Of a DNA stretch of 64,000 bases, positions 42,352 through 63,732 are shown one piece after another; within the stretch, counting starts at the first letter, position 1, and each line of letters begins with the position of its first letter. The notes under the pieces are model-generated. The model did no database searches. It was not told the DNA's origin and saw only the letters and a program-made list of their open reading frames with translations. Both the position numbers and the translations under genes were made by a program. The stretch lies in the NCBI RefSeq assembly GCF_023053635.1, contig NC_086185.1, positions 12,522,501 to 12,586,500 of the forward strand, given 5' to 3'. Origin of the DNA: Elgaria multicarinata webbii. Taxonomy: Eukaryota; Chordata; Lepidosauria; Squamata; Anguidae.

Positions 42352-44511
42352 CTGACCTCCAGATGTTCATCTGAAAATTGTGAATAGAACTAGTAGGGAT
42401 GTACAGATCTTGTGGAATCCCCTTCTATCTGCATTTGCTGGGTTGTCATTTGCCTTTCATTCCAACATCCACTTTTTGACGGAATTGATTTCCCCCCCCC
42501 CAAATTCTGGAGTTTATGCACTTTTGGACTGCAAAAATGTGCAAATCCCCTTCAAATGCACAAATCTCTCCCTGGTGCACATTTTCATGCTTTAGCCTAT
42601 GGGGGACATGTGCATTTTATTACCCGATCTGCTGACTTCCTGCTTCCTTGCTGCCGAGGTAAGCGGGACAGAAGCAGTTATTGTTATTTGTTATTTATTT
42701 ATATAGCACCATCAATGTACATGGTGCTGTACAGAGTAGTGATGGGGAAAAGAAACCCTGAATGGGAAGAGGAGGAGGAGGAAGGAGAAAGCAGGGCAAG
42801 AAAAATGGGAATCCTAGAAGGTGGGGAAAGAAAATGTGCCCACGGTCCCGAAAAACATGTCAAACTTGACACATCTGCCCATGGTTGAAAAGGTTGCTTA
42901 AACGTGATCTATACTATACATCCAAGGTGGGCAACTTGTGACCTTCCAGAAGTTTTGGCCTACAGCTCCCATCAGGCTCAGGCTGATGGGAGTTGTAAGG
43001 TAAACATCTGGAGAGCCATGAGTTGCCCATCCCTGCTATAGGCTTATTTAGAAGACATTTATGAAGTGTTTGATTTTGTTTTGATAGCTATATTTCACAG
43101 CAACCATCAAGAAGAGCCGCTCCTATAGAAGACAATCCTTTTGTGGCCCCAAGTCGATCTCAAGTCGGACAGCTTGGCTCTTGGGGGACCCAGGTTCCTG
43201 ACATAGATTACGAGGAAATAAACCCATCTGTATCTATGCCCATGCGTCAGTTTTCGGTACGTACAAACTAGTTCAATTATACACGAGTGAGGGTTTGTTT
43301 GTTTTTTAATTGCTTTGGGAATCTGGAAATCAAGCACACTTGCTGGTTGGGGAATCCTAGAAGTTGTAGGACTTCTTTTGTGTGTAAACATGTATAGGAT
43401 TGCACCTTTACTCTCTTTCCCTCTTTTCCAATTAGAGCCAGTCTGCAGAGCTAGACAGGAAGAATTCATGTTTTCTTTTCTCTTGGGGAGGGACCATAGC
43501 TCAGTGGTAGAGCACACACATCTCACTAGTTTTTCATTTCTTTTCCAAAAGGACCAAGTAGCACGTAATGGGAAAACTTCTGCTCGAGACCGTAGGAAGT
43601 CAAAGTACCCTGGCAGTTAGAAAACCTTATACTGAGCTCGATGAGTTAAATAGTCTGACATGATCATTAGGCATCTTCCTATCTTTATCCAAAGGGAAAC
43701 TGATGCTATAAATGCAGACTTGAATGCCCCACTAATTAAGGGGGATGGAATATCACACAAAGGAGGGCCAGGATCTCTTCTCGATCATCCCAAAGTGAAG
43801 GACACAGAATAATGGGCTGAAGTTACAGGAAGCCAGATTCTGGCTGGACATCAGGAGAAACTTCCGGTTAGAGCAGTACAACAATAGAACCAGTTACCTA
43901 GGAAGGTCGTGGGCTCTCCCACACTAGAGGCCTTCAAGATGCAACTGGATAGCCATCTGTCAGGGATGCTTTAAGGTGGATTCCTGCATTGAGCAGGGGG
44001 TTGGCCTCAATGGCCTTATAGGCCCCTTCCAACTATATAATTAATTATATAATTATAATTAATTTCCACCCCAACTTTCAGGATACAGATCCATCCAAGG
44101 CGGCTTACAAGTAAGCAGCAAAATACATTGATGAAAATCACAATAAACAATATCAAAAAACTAACATGTCATCAGGATCCTTCCCATAGGGTAACTGGTG
44201 GTAGATGGCCCTATGGAGAGGAGACCATCAAGCTGGGACAGAAGGTGCCCTTTCCACTCACCTGCCCCCTCTCCTGGAGTCCTTCCCACAGGACAGCTGG
44301 CCATGCAGGGAGGCAGTCCCACTGGAACAGGGTCTCATGTCTTCAGCACCTGTCCCCCTACCCCCCTCCCTTCCGAAATCCTCCCCATACATTAACCCAT
44401 TTTTGTCTTACTCTTTCTATACAGCAATCGGGTGCATCAGCATTTCCTCAGATTGTCTATCAGGAGAGAAGTCCCTTCAGAATTGGGCGCCCCCAGAATA
44501 TGTACACTTAA
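28741..44511 (+). CDS. Unrecognised single-pass membrane protein, 7 exons, 274 aa
   Basis: I do not recognise this gene. Exons: 28741-28816, 30565-30670, 32318-32509, 34651-34753, 36394-36485, 43088-43256 and 44425-44511 (TAA). All introns are GT-AG and phases run 1, 2, 2, 0, 2, 0. The product has a signal peptide (residues 1 to about 24, MFASDSLLPLLVLLSTVGL), then a short ectodomain with eight cysteines at about 28, 37, 45, 51, 53, 60, 62 and 79. The end of that domain (C-x-C, then MGPRCDHL) resembles an EGF-like module. One membrane segment follows (about 86-110), then a basic, Gln/Pro-rich cytoplasmic tail with NPF (206-208) and YEEI (231-234). The start ATG has A at -3. An in-frame ATG at 28657 is possible, but the later one gives a proper signal peptide. 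A role as receptor, adhesion or mucin-like protein is only a guess. A copia element lies in intron 5. Confidence 0.8.
29634..29730. repeat. Inverted-repeat MITE (CAATCCTATACAAGT family)
   Basis: GTGCAATCCTATACAAGTCT mirrors AAGTGTATATAGGATTACAA; the centre is CCCACTGAGTGCAATGGGAG. Similar sequences are seen near 24025, 52593, 58225 and 58310. Confidence 0.6.
30073..30245 (-). mobile_element. tRNA-derived SINE, second family (minus)
   Basis: TATACTGAGTCAGACCACTG, TCCATCTAGCCCAGTACTGG and AGGATCGAACCTGGCACCTT (reversed B box). It lies in intron 1 of the membrane-protein gene. Confidence 0.65.
31008..31190. repeat. hAT-like MITE
   Basis: TCTAGAACAGTGGTCTTCAA mirrors TTGACCACCACTGGTCTAGA. CAGTGGTCTTCAACT is a hAT-type end. 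No coding capacity. Confidence 0.65.
32750..33260. repeat. Repeat with two tandem halves, split by an L2 tail
   Basis: ACTCCATTGTACTCTATGGA plus GAGATGAAACTTGGCACCAT (about 32886-32975) recurs as GCTCCATTGTAATCTATGAA plus the same 20 bases (about 33149-33233). An L2 tail (32995-33070, minus) sits between the two. The edges resemble GC-rich subterminal sequence of 25814-27684. Confidence 0.5.
33664..33852. repeat. MITE of the TGGCTCCGATTTCAGTG family
   Basis: GTGGAGGCTGGTGGCTCCGA at the left; the mirrored right end is diverged (ACCAGCTTCCATT). Poly-A in the middle. Confidence 0.6.
33852..33985. repeat. Palindromic MITE (CAATCTTATGCATGTTTAG family)
   Basis: GTCCTACAACTCCCAGCATC and GCTGGGAATTGTAGGATTTT form the arms, with a TATGCATGTTTAGGCAGG outer end. 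Confidence 0.55.
33988..34540 (+). mobile_element. CR1 LINE 3' fragment
   Basis: It encodes [20 protein letters not shown] and [20 protein letters not shown] and ends TATTCTATGATTCTATGA. It lies in intron 3 of the membrane-protein gene. The last 115 codons are uninterrupted; the part before them is decayed. Confidence 0.9.
35282..35850 (-). mobile_element. L2 LINE 3' region (minus)
   Basis: The minus strand encodes ERAFSVAAPVLWNSLPRETR, the conserved L2-clade C-terminus. The 3' UTR runs through 35282-35480 with TTTATTTATTATATTTATTT at the end. Confidence 0.8.
35950..36255. repeat. Probable inverted-repeat MITE
   Basis: ACCTGGTTCACATGACACAA at the left, with many CCATGGCTTGTT / AACAACCC words inside, as in the families near 3290 and 21070. 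The right end is unclear. Confidence 0.35.
36618..37132 (-). repeat. 3' LTR of the copia element
   Basis: Starts TATCGGGG and ends CCACAACA on the plus strand. It contains a run of 12-base AGTTCCAGCAGT units. Nearly identical to 40205-40732. Confidence 0.92.
40205..40732 (-). repeat. 5' LTR of the copia element
   Basis: Same ends as the other LTR, 13 bases longer, which is about one more of the 12-base tandem units. Confidence 0.92.
40973..41425 (-). mobile_element. L2 LINE 3' region (minus) with (GAT)n
   Basis: The minus strand encodes DRAFSVVAPRLWNDLPDEAR. The 3' tail shows the reversed GCCC-AGAG-GGCTAT signature and runs into a GATGATGAT microsatellite. Confidence 0.85.
41440..41775 (+). 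mobile_element. L2 LINE 3' region (plus)
   Basis: It encodes QRTFSSAAPRLWNGLPEEIH and ends with TTATTTATAATATAAATAAA. It stands head to head with the minus-strand copy at 40973-41425. Confidence 0.8.
41776..42350. repeat. Microsatellites (ATT)n, (GAT)n, (AAT)n between L2 tails
   Basis: (ATT)n at about 41786-41820, (GAT)n at 42065-42127 and (AAT)n at about 42303-42349. Each adjoins an L2-type 3' tail (AATAAATAAATA near 42020; GGTACAAATTAATAATA near 42290), suggesting that they grew from LINE tails. Confidence 0.85.
42405..42640. repeat. Unclassified interspersed repeat, copy B
   Basis: Shares words with 12945-13215, including GCAAAAATGTGCAAATCC and the TAGCCTATG region. Confidence 0.55.
42910..43040. 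repeat. Inverted-repeat MITE (GGGCAACTTGTGA ends)
   Basis: TGGGCAACTTGTGACCTTCC mirrors GCCATGAGTTGCCCA; the centre CATCAGGCTCAGGCTGATG is palindromic. Confidence 0.6.
43488..43690 (+). mobile_element. tRNA-derived SINE, second family (diverged)
   Basis: GGACCATAGCTCAGTGGTAG head. TTATACTGAGCTCGATGAG and a CATCTTCCTAT end are typical of the family. Confidence 0.5.
43745..44032 (+). mobile_element. CR1 LINE 3' fragment, decayed
   Basis: AGGAGGGCCAGGATCTCTTC to GGCCCCTTCCAACTATATAA. Nucleotide match to the CR1 copies at 405 and 33988; the frame is broken and the octamer tail is lost. Confidence 0.8.
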
Positions 44512-46560
44512 GCTTCCAGCAAATACCAAGAGCAACGCTGACGGTTCTTGCGTGTAAATCCCCCATCTCTCCTCTCCAGCTTTCGTTAAGACTTGATTGT
44601 AAATGACTCTCAACTGACTGTATACCTACCCAAATGCTGCAAATCATGCAACACGACCCCCGCTAAGATGAGAAATGCAGTAAGGCCACACCCTCCTTTT
44701 CTTGAGCAAGTGTGAACAGGTATCTAGACATGTGGCTCCAATCTTTGATAAACCCTCTTTTCAATTTGAATATTCAATCACTACCGCAAGTTATGAAGGA
44801 GGCCAAAATATAGCAAAAGGGCTCTAGAGCGGTGCCAATCAAATGAGGGGGCTGAACAGCTGCCACTGTGGTCCACATGTCCTGCGTCGGGAAGTGACCA
44901 CAGCTCAGTGGTAGAATGCATGCTTTACATAACGGAGGTCCCAGCTTGAGTCCTTCATAGCTTTAGTTAAGTCTCAGGTAGCAACTAAAGGGACAGCCAC
45001 TGCCAAATCAGAATACATATTACTAGTCTAGATGGACAAATAGTCTGACCTCATACAAGGTAGCTTTCTATGCCTGCCTTGGATCCTATGAAATTATGTT
45101 TCTCTAAGATGCTACATGTGCAGACGCTGTAGACAGTTGAGTAGCCTGTCAGGTGTCCATCTAAAACAGCCTTCCAACCCGATGCTCTCATGTGTTGGAT
45201 TGCAGTTCCCATAATTCCCAGCCAGCATGGCCAATGGGAGTTATGGGAGTTGCCGGCCAATAGACCATCAGGATGGGGAAGAATGGTCTACATCCATTAT
45301 GCTACTTAAAGAACATTGTGATGTACCAGATTTTCAAGCATCCCTGAAAAACCTTCGAGTATAACCTGAAGACAGCTTTGGCTATTGGACGATATAGAAA
45401 TGCAATAAATAAGTAAATGAATGTACCAATCTACCTCCTACCCAATGCTTGCTATATTCCAAGTGCCATCAGGTGTGTTTCTTCTAGTAAGAAATGAGTA
45501 TCCAGCAGATTCATCTTGTACTCTTTCCTCTTTCAAATTGCCCATGAGGTGGAGAGAAAAACACCCAATGATGCATATTGGTCCTTAAGATGTTTTCAAA
45601 ATGTTATGATTGTTTCTAAGAAGTGAGCCATTAAAACTGCATTGTACAGCGATAACTTCCTCTTTTTGCATCTTCTCTTGTAAGCCTTTTTGACTAGGCT
45701 TATAGCTTGCGTGTTTAACAGCTGCATGGCTGGCAGAAATAAAACAGATCTTTCTAGACCTCATGAATGTGTCTGAGAAAACCAATAATAGTAAATTCAC
45801 TAGGGTTGTGTGCAATCTCAAGCACAGAAAAGTTGTTTTAAAAAAGTAAATGTAAGAAATCACATTTTTTGGTATCCCTTCATAAAGCGACTTAAAATAA
45901 AACCCAACCAGATATTGTCTATTCAACCTTGGTTGGATATAATAGATTTGACAAATATGTGCAGGAATAAGTTCAAAGGGACATTAGCAGTACAATTTCA
46001 TAGCTCTCATTGAACTCAATGGAACATACTCCTTAGTGACCAGTTATTCCCCAGTCATTGGTGATCAAAGTGAAGATGAAGCTTTACAGTGCAATTTTAA
46101 GCTTGTCTGCGCAGAAGCATCATTGAGTTTAATGGGACTTCACTCCTTGATAAGTGTAACTGTGCATAATTGCAGCCTTTATTTCCTAACAGCAACAAGA
46201 ATAGCATATGCCAGGCTTTGGGTGCAAAAGCCCCTTATAATATTTGAAGGGCTTAGGAGATAAATTATAGAGATGTTTTAAAAATGCAACCCCCCAGAAA
46301 ATCACCCAGTTACGCACGAGTAAAATAAAACCACTCAATTCTGCTGTGCTGGAAAGAAAGTGGATACCCTTTAATGCATTTTGTAATAATTTGATATATT
46401 TTGACAGAGAATCCGCTCTTATTTTAAGGGTTTTGAAAGGTCTGTTAACTTATTGAGATTGTTTTTGAAGAAAAGTCCAGATGTTCTGTCTTAAAATCAA
46501 TACTAGGGTCGCAACAAAGGACAAGTACCTGGGTATTATTCTGGGGTTGTCAGATCATTT
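44512..46560. other. Intergenic, membrane-protein gene to ZNF711
   Basis: It holds a diverged SINE of the second family (44888-45075, with CCACAGCTCAGTGGTAGAAT), a palindromic MITE (about 45165-45290), an L2 tail (about 45370-45420) and TGCAATTTTAAGCTTGTCTG-type MITE pieces (about 45980-46170). No gene is seen. Confidence 0.5.
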
Positions 46561-48250
46561 GAATATAACCCCCCCCCCGGCGATGGGTTTGACAGACTAG
46601 CCCGAGAACCGCACAACCAAAGCCCCCATTTCTTTGGTTCTCGTTCTCCTCCCTCTCACATTTCCTCCCACCGCCGCAGTCCATTCAAGTTGCTTCCCCT
46701 CTCTCCCCCCCCACCTTTTTCCCGGCTTTTGTTTTGTTCTGTCTCAAGCTCTCCCCTAATGGCAAAAGGAGTATTGGCACTCGTCGACTTCATTCGCTTT
46801 GCTACGCATGCTCAAAGGACAGCGGTGGAGATGGTGGAAAGAGCGGGAGGGGGGAGGAAAAGAAAAAAAGGGGGGGCCGCTGGCGCGCGCGCGCGCTGGG
46901 GAGAGCGGCTGCCGTCTGCGCCTGGATGACGTGTTGCAGCAACGGCCGGTCGCGAGGCGCCTGGTGGGGGAGGGGGAAGAAAGGGAGGAGAGGGGGGGGG
47001 AAGAGTGAGTGAGTGAATGAGCAGGCCGCGCGCGCTCTCGCCCGCCTGCCGTTTCCTAGCCCCAGCCTGTGATTGGTGCAGGCCTCGGACCTGGCGGACC
47101 CCGAATGCCAGGCCCCGAAAAAGCGGCAGCCGAGGCGGCCGAGTCCTCCGGCCTCCGACCCGCCCCCCCGCCCTGGCTCGAGCCCGCCAAGCGAAGGTGA
47201 GGAAGGGTGGCGGGGAACGGGGGCCGAGGGGGGGCAAAACGAATTAGATTGCGAATAAAAAAAAAAGGGCGGAGGCGAGGGGGGAGGGAGAGGCGCGTCA
47301 GGCCGCTTAGGCCGCAGCGCAGGCCGCGCCCTGAGGCCTACCCGAGGCGCCGCGGGCCACCCACGCAGCCCGGCTGCGCCGCTTCGACTTTTTTTAAAAA
47401 TTGCCGTTCTTATTTTACCTCAGCGTATAAACCGCTCGGCCGCGGGGAGAAACGAAGCGGGGCTGCTGCTTTGCCGCATAGCGCTCGGCCTGGGCTGGGC
47501 CCGAGAGGCGGCCAGAAAATGGCGGAAAACAAAATGGCGGCAGCCCACAGGCGCAGCCCGGAGTCAGCCGCGGCCTTTTTCCTCTCCCCCCCCCCCTCCA
47601 CCCTCCGTCCCAATTAATCCCTCTAAAACAATAAAAATAAAATAAGGCCTCCCCTTCCCCCGAAAACCCCTTTCCTCACTAATACGCCGCCTCACCAAGA
47701 GGCCTCTATTCGCTCCCTCACAAGACAGCGGGACGTGACGGGAGTGTGAGAGAGAAAAGGAGAGAAACGGCCGCGGCCGGTAGCTGCCTGACGGGGCGAT
47801 ACGGGGAAAGCCTCGCCGCTGCCGCCTGACTCTATGCCCACCCCCTCGGCTTCTGCGGCGGGGCTGCCGCCCCCCACCGCCGCCCCCTCCTTTGCCTTCC
47901 CCCGCGCGCCCCCCTTTGTCTCGCTCGGCCCCCTCGCCGTCCGTCTGGCCGCGGGCCCCGCGCGAGGCATGGCTGCCTGGCTCCCTGCCCTCCCTCGGCC
48001 GCGCAACACCGCCCCGGGGAAGGATGGGTACAACCCCACCCCCTTTTGCCCGGCTCGGGCTGCAAAGCGCCGCTTTATTGTTTGCTCATCACGGGCGCTG
48101 ATTGGAAGCGAGAGGAAGAGGAGGGTTGTGTGTATGTGTGTGTGTGTGATGTGTATAGGTATGCGCGCCCCCGCCTCGCGCGCGCACTTTGGCGAGCCCT
48201 CTTTGTAGCTCGCGCTGAGCAATCGAGCCTGGCAGCCCTTCTGGACGCAT
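46560..48250 (+). promoter_or_regulatory. ZNF711: ZNF711 CpG island, promoter and untranslated first exon
   Basis: This is the most CpG-dense part of the window (core about 46860-47560 and 47760-48180). It has many CCGCCC/GGGCGG-type boxes and AAATGGCGG motifs (YY1-like) near 47516-47540. A plausible untranslated first exon ends at 47196, where AAGCGAAG is followed by GTGAGG, and would splice to the acceptor at 52986. Reading frames of 60-209 codons on both strands reflect high GC. Promoter role is inferred from composition and from position upstream of ZNF711. Confidence 0.75.
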
Positions 48251-48294
48251 TCAGTACATTTATATATTAGGAGTGGGGAGAGAATAAAATTTAA

Positions 48295-48320
48295 AACACA
48301 CACACACACACACACACACA
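48295..48320. repeat. (AC)n microsatellite
   Basis: About 13 AC units at the downstream edge of the CpG island. Confidence 0.9.
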
Positions 48321-48548
48321 AGATTTCAGGACGCGAGCCCCACCACTGGTTTGGGAGTGGAGTTGTTTTCCTTCCCGATCCTCTCAGCCTCTTTACCCAC
48401 CCCCAGATGTGAGCTCCGCTTCGATTTCAGTCCGGGCTCACTCCGAAGCAAGTGCGCATTAGGATTGCCGTCCTTAGCCCACTCTGCTCTGTGTGTTTGC
48501 TGGGAAATAATACTAAAACACATATTTTTACAGGTTTGGTGCATAAGT

Positions 48549-48750
48549 AGGCTGACCATATGAAAAGGAGGACAGGGCTCCTGTATCTTTAACAGTTGTG
48601 TTGAAAAGGAAATTTCAGCAGGTGTCATTTGTGTATATGCCTCCTTATTGTTTACTACAACTTTATTAGATTGTAAGCCTATGCGGCAGGGTCTTGCTAT
48701 TTACTGTGTATAATCTGTACAGCACCATGTACATTGATGGTGCTATATAA

Positions 48751-48802
<52 letters not shown>

Positions 48803-49567
48803 TATGGGGAACCTGGTGAGATTCCCTCTTCATCACAACAGTTAAAGCTTCAGGAGCCCTGTCCTCTTTTGTATCTGGTCACTCTAGTATAGCTAGGGTG
48901 ACCATAGCGGCTTTCTCCGCTGTGGCACCCCGGTTGTGGAATGAGCTCCCCAGAGAGGTCCGCCTGGCGCCTACACTGTACTGCTTTTGTCGCCAGCTGA
49001 AGACCTTTTTATTCACTCAGTATTTTAACACTTAATTTTAACTTAAATTTAAATTTTACTGTTTTAACTCTGTATTTTAATCATATAATCAACTTTGCTG
49101 TGTGGTTTTATCCTGATTGCACTTTTTATACTTTATTTCGTAATTGTGTTTTTAACCTGTTGGATGTTTTTTGTGGTTTTAATTTTTGTGAACCGCCCAG
49201 AGAGCTTTGGCTATTGGGCGGTATAAAAATGTAATAAATAAATAAATAAATAAATAAAATATGAAAAGGAGGACAGGGCTCCTGTATCTTTAACAGTTGT
49301 GTTGAAAAGGAAATTTCAGCAGGTGTCATTTGTGTATATGGGGAACCTGGTGAAATTTCATCTTCATCACACCAGTTAAAGCTGCAGGTGCCCTGCCCTC
49401 TTTTAAATCTGGTCACTCTAGTATAGCTCCTGCAGCTTTAACTGTTGTGATGAAGAGGGAATTTCACCAGGTTCTCCATATATACAAATGACACCTGCTG
49501 AAATTCCCTTTTCTATGCAACTATTAAAGATACAGTAGCCCTGTGCTCCTTTTCATATGGTCATCCT
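48549..49567. repeat. Hairpin MITE copies with two nested insertions
   Basis: GACCATATGAAAAGGAGGAC opens the first, partial copy. At 48640-48800 it is interrupted by a LINE/SINE tail (CACCATGTACATTGATGGTG, then (AAT)n). A second copy opens at 48894 (AGGGTGACCATA) and is interrupted by an L2 piece at about 48907-49259. It then resumes with TGAAAAGGAGGACAGGGCTC and runs to 49567 (TTTCATATGGTCATCCTAGG). Confidence 0.8.
48907..49259 (+). mobile_element. L2 LINE 3' end, inserted in a MITE
   Basis: It begins in the conserved coding end (FSAVAPRLWNELPREVR-like) and runs through the 3' UTR to GGCGGTATAAAAATGTAATA and an AAATAAATAAAT tail. The tail and full 3' UTR make it one of the youngest L2 copies here. 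Confidence 0.88.
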
Positions 49568-49600
49568 AGGCATAAGCCTTCATGGATGGACTAGACTTGA

Positions 49601-49772
49601 GTACCCTATTTCTTTGATTCTAAGACGCACTTTCCCCCCATATAAACATCTCTAAAAATGGGGTGCGTCTTAGAATCACAGGTGTGTCCTAGGGTTTTTT
49701 TCTCTATTGGTGGTACTGAAATTAGTGTGCATCTTACAATCGATGGCGTCTTACAATCGAAGAAATACGGTA
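49601..49772. mobile_element. TA-flanked inverted-repeat element
   Basis: TACCCTATTTCTTTGATTCT mirrors CGATTGTAAGACGCCATCGA-type ends and finishes AAGAAATACGGTA. Same family as 5958-6657. Confidence 0.65.
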
Positions 49773-49875
49773 TATGCCCTTGCACATACACAATTGAAAG
49801 CCTCTCGTTTTATGTGTGCTGCAAGTGCAACAGACTTTTTAACAGGGCTGCTTACCTGGAATTTGTCGCCATGGT

Positions 49876-50187
49876 AGGGTGGCCATATGAAAAGGAGGAC
49901 AGGGCTCCTGCAGCTTGTTGTGATGAAGAGGGAATTTCAGCAGGTGTCATTTGTATATATGCAGCACCTGGTGAAATCCCCTCTTCATCACACCAGTTAA
50001 AGCTGCAGGAGCCCTGCCCTCTTTTAAATCTGGTCACTCTAGCATAGCTCCTGCAGCTTTAACTGTGGTGATGAAGAGGGAATTTCAGCAGGTTCTCTAT
50101 ACAAATGACACCTGCTGAAATTCCCTTTTCTATGCAACTGTTAAAGATACAGGAGCCCTGTCCTCGTTTTCATAGGGTCACCCTACG
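49876..50187. repeat. Hairpin MITE (GACCATATGAAAAGGAGGAC family)
   Basis: GGCCATATGAAAAGGAGGAC at the left; CCTCGTTTTCATAGGGTCAC at the right mirrors it. The two inner arms (AGCTGCAGGAGCCCTG, AGCTCCTGCAGCTTTAAC) also pair. Confidence 0.8.
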
Positions 50188-53009
50188 CCATGGGGAATAG
50201 TAAGTGCTGTTGAAATGCAGCGGGACTTACTCCCATGTAAATAGGAAAGCAGATGTGTTGAGAGCTAGGTTCCCAGCTGCAAGCAAGCATAGTTACTGGT
50301 TCTGCTCTTGGACAGTATGTGTGAGCACATGCAGATTTTAAGGGGTACATCAAGACCCTTTCCATATGATTGGCATGTGGTGTGGTGTTTGCCCAGGATC
50401 CCCTTCCACTGGCACACTCCCTTTTTAAGGGGTCACTGCAGCTACAATCATTTTACTGGTCTCTGCAATTATGGCAGCCAAGCCAAATAATGCCAAGTTA
50501 GCAGGATCACCATCAACCTGCTGGCAGCTTGCGGGCTGGCTCACCGTAGCCAACTTGACTATAGTTTGCCCACCCTGGGCCACAACATTGCAGCCTAAAA
50601 CACTGCTGCTTAAAAGTGCAGGGTGACTCACAGCCCTGCCGGCATGGCTATGGGATGCTATCTTACCCGGCTAAGGAGCCCATATATCTTGAGAAAAGAC
50701 GGATCTTGTGCATGCTGTTCGCAGCTACTTTTGGACCAGCGTACAATTTCAGTACCTGGAACACTGCCCTCAGGCTGGCAATTTTGCCTACCCTTGCTAT
50801 TGATATTTTTGGTGTCCCTGTGGAAGAGACCTGTAGTGAGTCCTGCCACTGACAGGTTCCTGCTCCACTAACTTTACCCAAAAACATGCATTGGAAGAAT
50901 AGGATTATTCTTTTTATGTAGAGTGGCAGTGGTTAGCGTGTAATCAAATCTATACTAAGTTTTATTAGTCCTGAAGATATTCAAGATTCTTCCTAGTTAT
51001 ATTGAGTAACTAATGTATGCCAATTTATCTTGTGTATGCATCTGAAGTAGAGTTGCCACAGAAGATAGGAAGCTGGCTTTGCAACTGCTAGTGAGGTGTG
51101 AGCCGCACTATTGTTCATGACAACACAGTTAGAAAGGGGTGGGAAGAAGAAGAAAGATCCCAATTTGTCGCATTCAAGCACTTCCTGCACAGGGACACTT
51201 CAGGTGACCACAGGCACAATTGTCTTCAGTGTTGAGGAACGTATCATTGATTTGTACTTGTGTGATAAGCTGTCTCTGTACACCAGTTTACCCCTGAACG
51301 CTTGCCTGGACATCTGGAGGCAATTTCGGTTCATCACAGGTGTCTAGGTGAGCGATCATTTACAGACCTGGCTTTGTGCATAGGTGGTATGTGTTTAATT
51401 TTTTGCAAATGTGATATTTCGTCAGAAAGCAAACAAGAGTTTGCAGCAGGGCTCATGTTTCAATTTTTCTACAGTGCCCAAACATTATAGGCACTTAATA
51501 GTAATCAAAACACGGTGAAAGCTTAACATTTGTGGCATCCTGGTTAATAAGCATTGGGCACACACAAATTTTGTTATAAAGAAAGAAAAAAGATCCTTTA
51601 GGCAATCCTATGGCCTCTAGACATTGTCTGAGGGGCATAGGATACTGGGGATTTTCACCTGGCATAGAGGTCTCTCTCTGAACTTTGGAAGTGAAATTCC
51701 CCAGTAAGATCTTCACTCCCACCCCTCTCCCACCCACCACAGGAAGCTTCACCGTGGCTCCACTTCTGAGGTCAGTGTCAACTTTGGGTAAGGGGAGTGG
51801 AATTGTTCCTCTCCTGCCAGCATGACTCTTGCTGAGAGGGCTGTCTAGGGGAACATTTTTAAAAAGGACAGAGAGGCAAAATTTCCCTCTGGCTGCAGCC
51901 CAGCAGGGTATAGGCATCTCGGAAGCCTCCGATCTCAGAAATTTCTGCCCAGTGGGAAGCGACCCAGTAGGGTTGTGCCCTTAAGTTATAGACACAGAGA
52001 CCCCAAATAATTTAAACAGGCGTTAAAATGCCTATCTTAAGCAAAACACAAGTACAACTGTTTGATTTTTTTTCTTCAGACAAAACATTTCTAATGCTAT
52101 GAATTTTTCTGTATCAGCAAAAAAAGCTGACAAACTGTAAAGTGAATTAATCCCATGAAAAAAATGGATTAATGTAGCATTGAGGCATGGTATTGACAGT
52201 TAATGAATTCTCAGAATCCATTAGGTTCTGAAAATCCTGAAATTTGAATTGGAGGTTTGAAAGTGAATTACAGCTGCATACATACATACTTATAAAATTG
52301 TGCAGGGCAGTTTCAGAACGACAGACACTCAGAAGACAGTCTTTTGTGATCTGGTGATGGGATATTACACCAACCTTTTCTTTGCCCATAGTCTTATACA
52401 TCTATTGCACAATTCCCTTATCATTCTTACAAACATGTAAAAACAGCAGCAAAAATCCTCAGCTTTCCAAAAATTACAATCACGGAATATGTGTATTCAT
52501 CACTTTTTATTTAAATAAACCTACCTATAGCACATGGAGTATTTCTACATCTATGGAGTATTTCTTGTTCTATATTCAATGTAAATAGAAACGTGCCTGC
52601 AATCCTTAGGCACACTTACCTGGGAGTAAACCCAATTGAGCACAGTGGGACTTATTTATGCATAAAACATGCTAAGATTACATTGTATTTTATTGTATAA
52701 TCCATTTATAAATGAATATCTTATATAAAATTAGATGTTGTTTGCACTGTTATTTGTAGATAATTTTATCCAAATAGCAACTGAGTCAATTGCCTTTAAC
52801 ATTCAGCTGTTTTGCTAGTATCTGCTCCTCACTTGGAATCTTTGGAAAAGGAAGAGTAGAATCTCACATTTGCTTCTGAAATGTGTTTGCATTGAATTCT
52901 AAACCGTGCTAAGACATTATTCTTAGTCATTTATCTATGTAATATTAGTGCAAGTACTAATTTCTGTTATAATTTTCTTTTCACAGTTTGTGAATGGGCA
53001 TAGATGATT

Positions 53010-63732
<10,723 letters not shown>

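Noticed and set aside
46812-48321. Several 60-209-codon frames in the ZNF711 CpG island
   Set aside because: Low-complexity Pro/Arg/Ala/Gly products on both strands, typical of GC-rich promoters. The ZNF711 start codon is clearly at 53010.
53004-53009. ATG six bases upstream as the ZNF711 start
   Set aside because: In frame and possible, but the human protein begins at the second ATG (MD-GGGSLGL).
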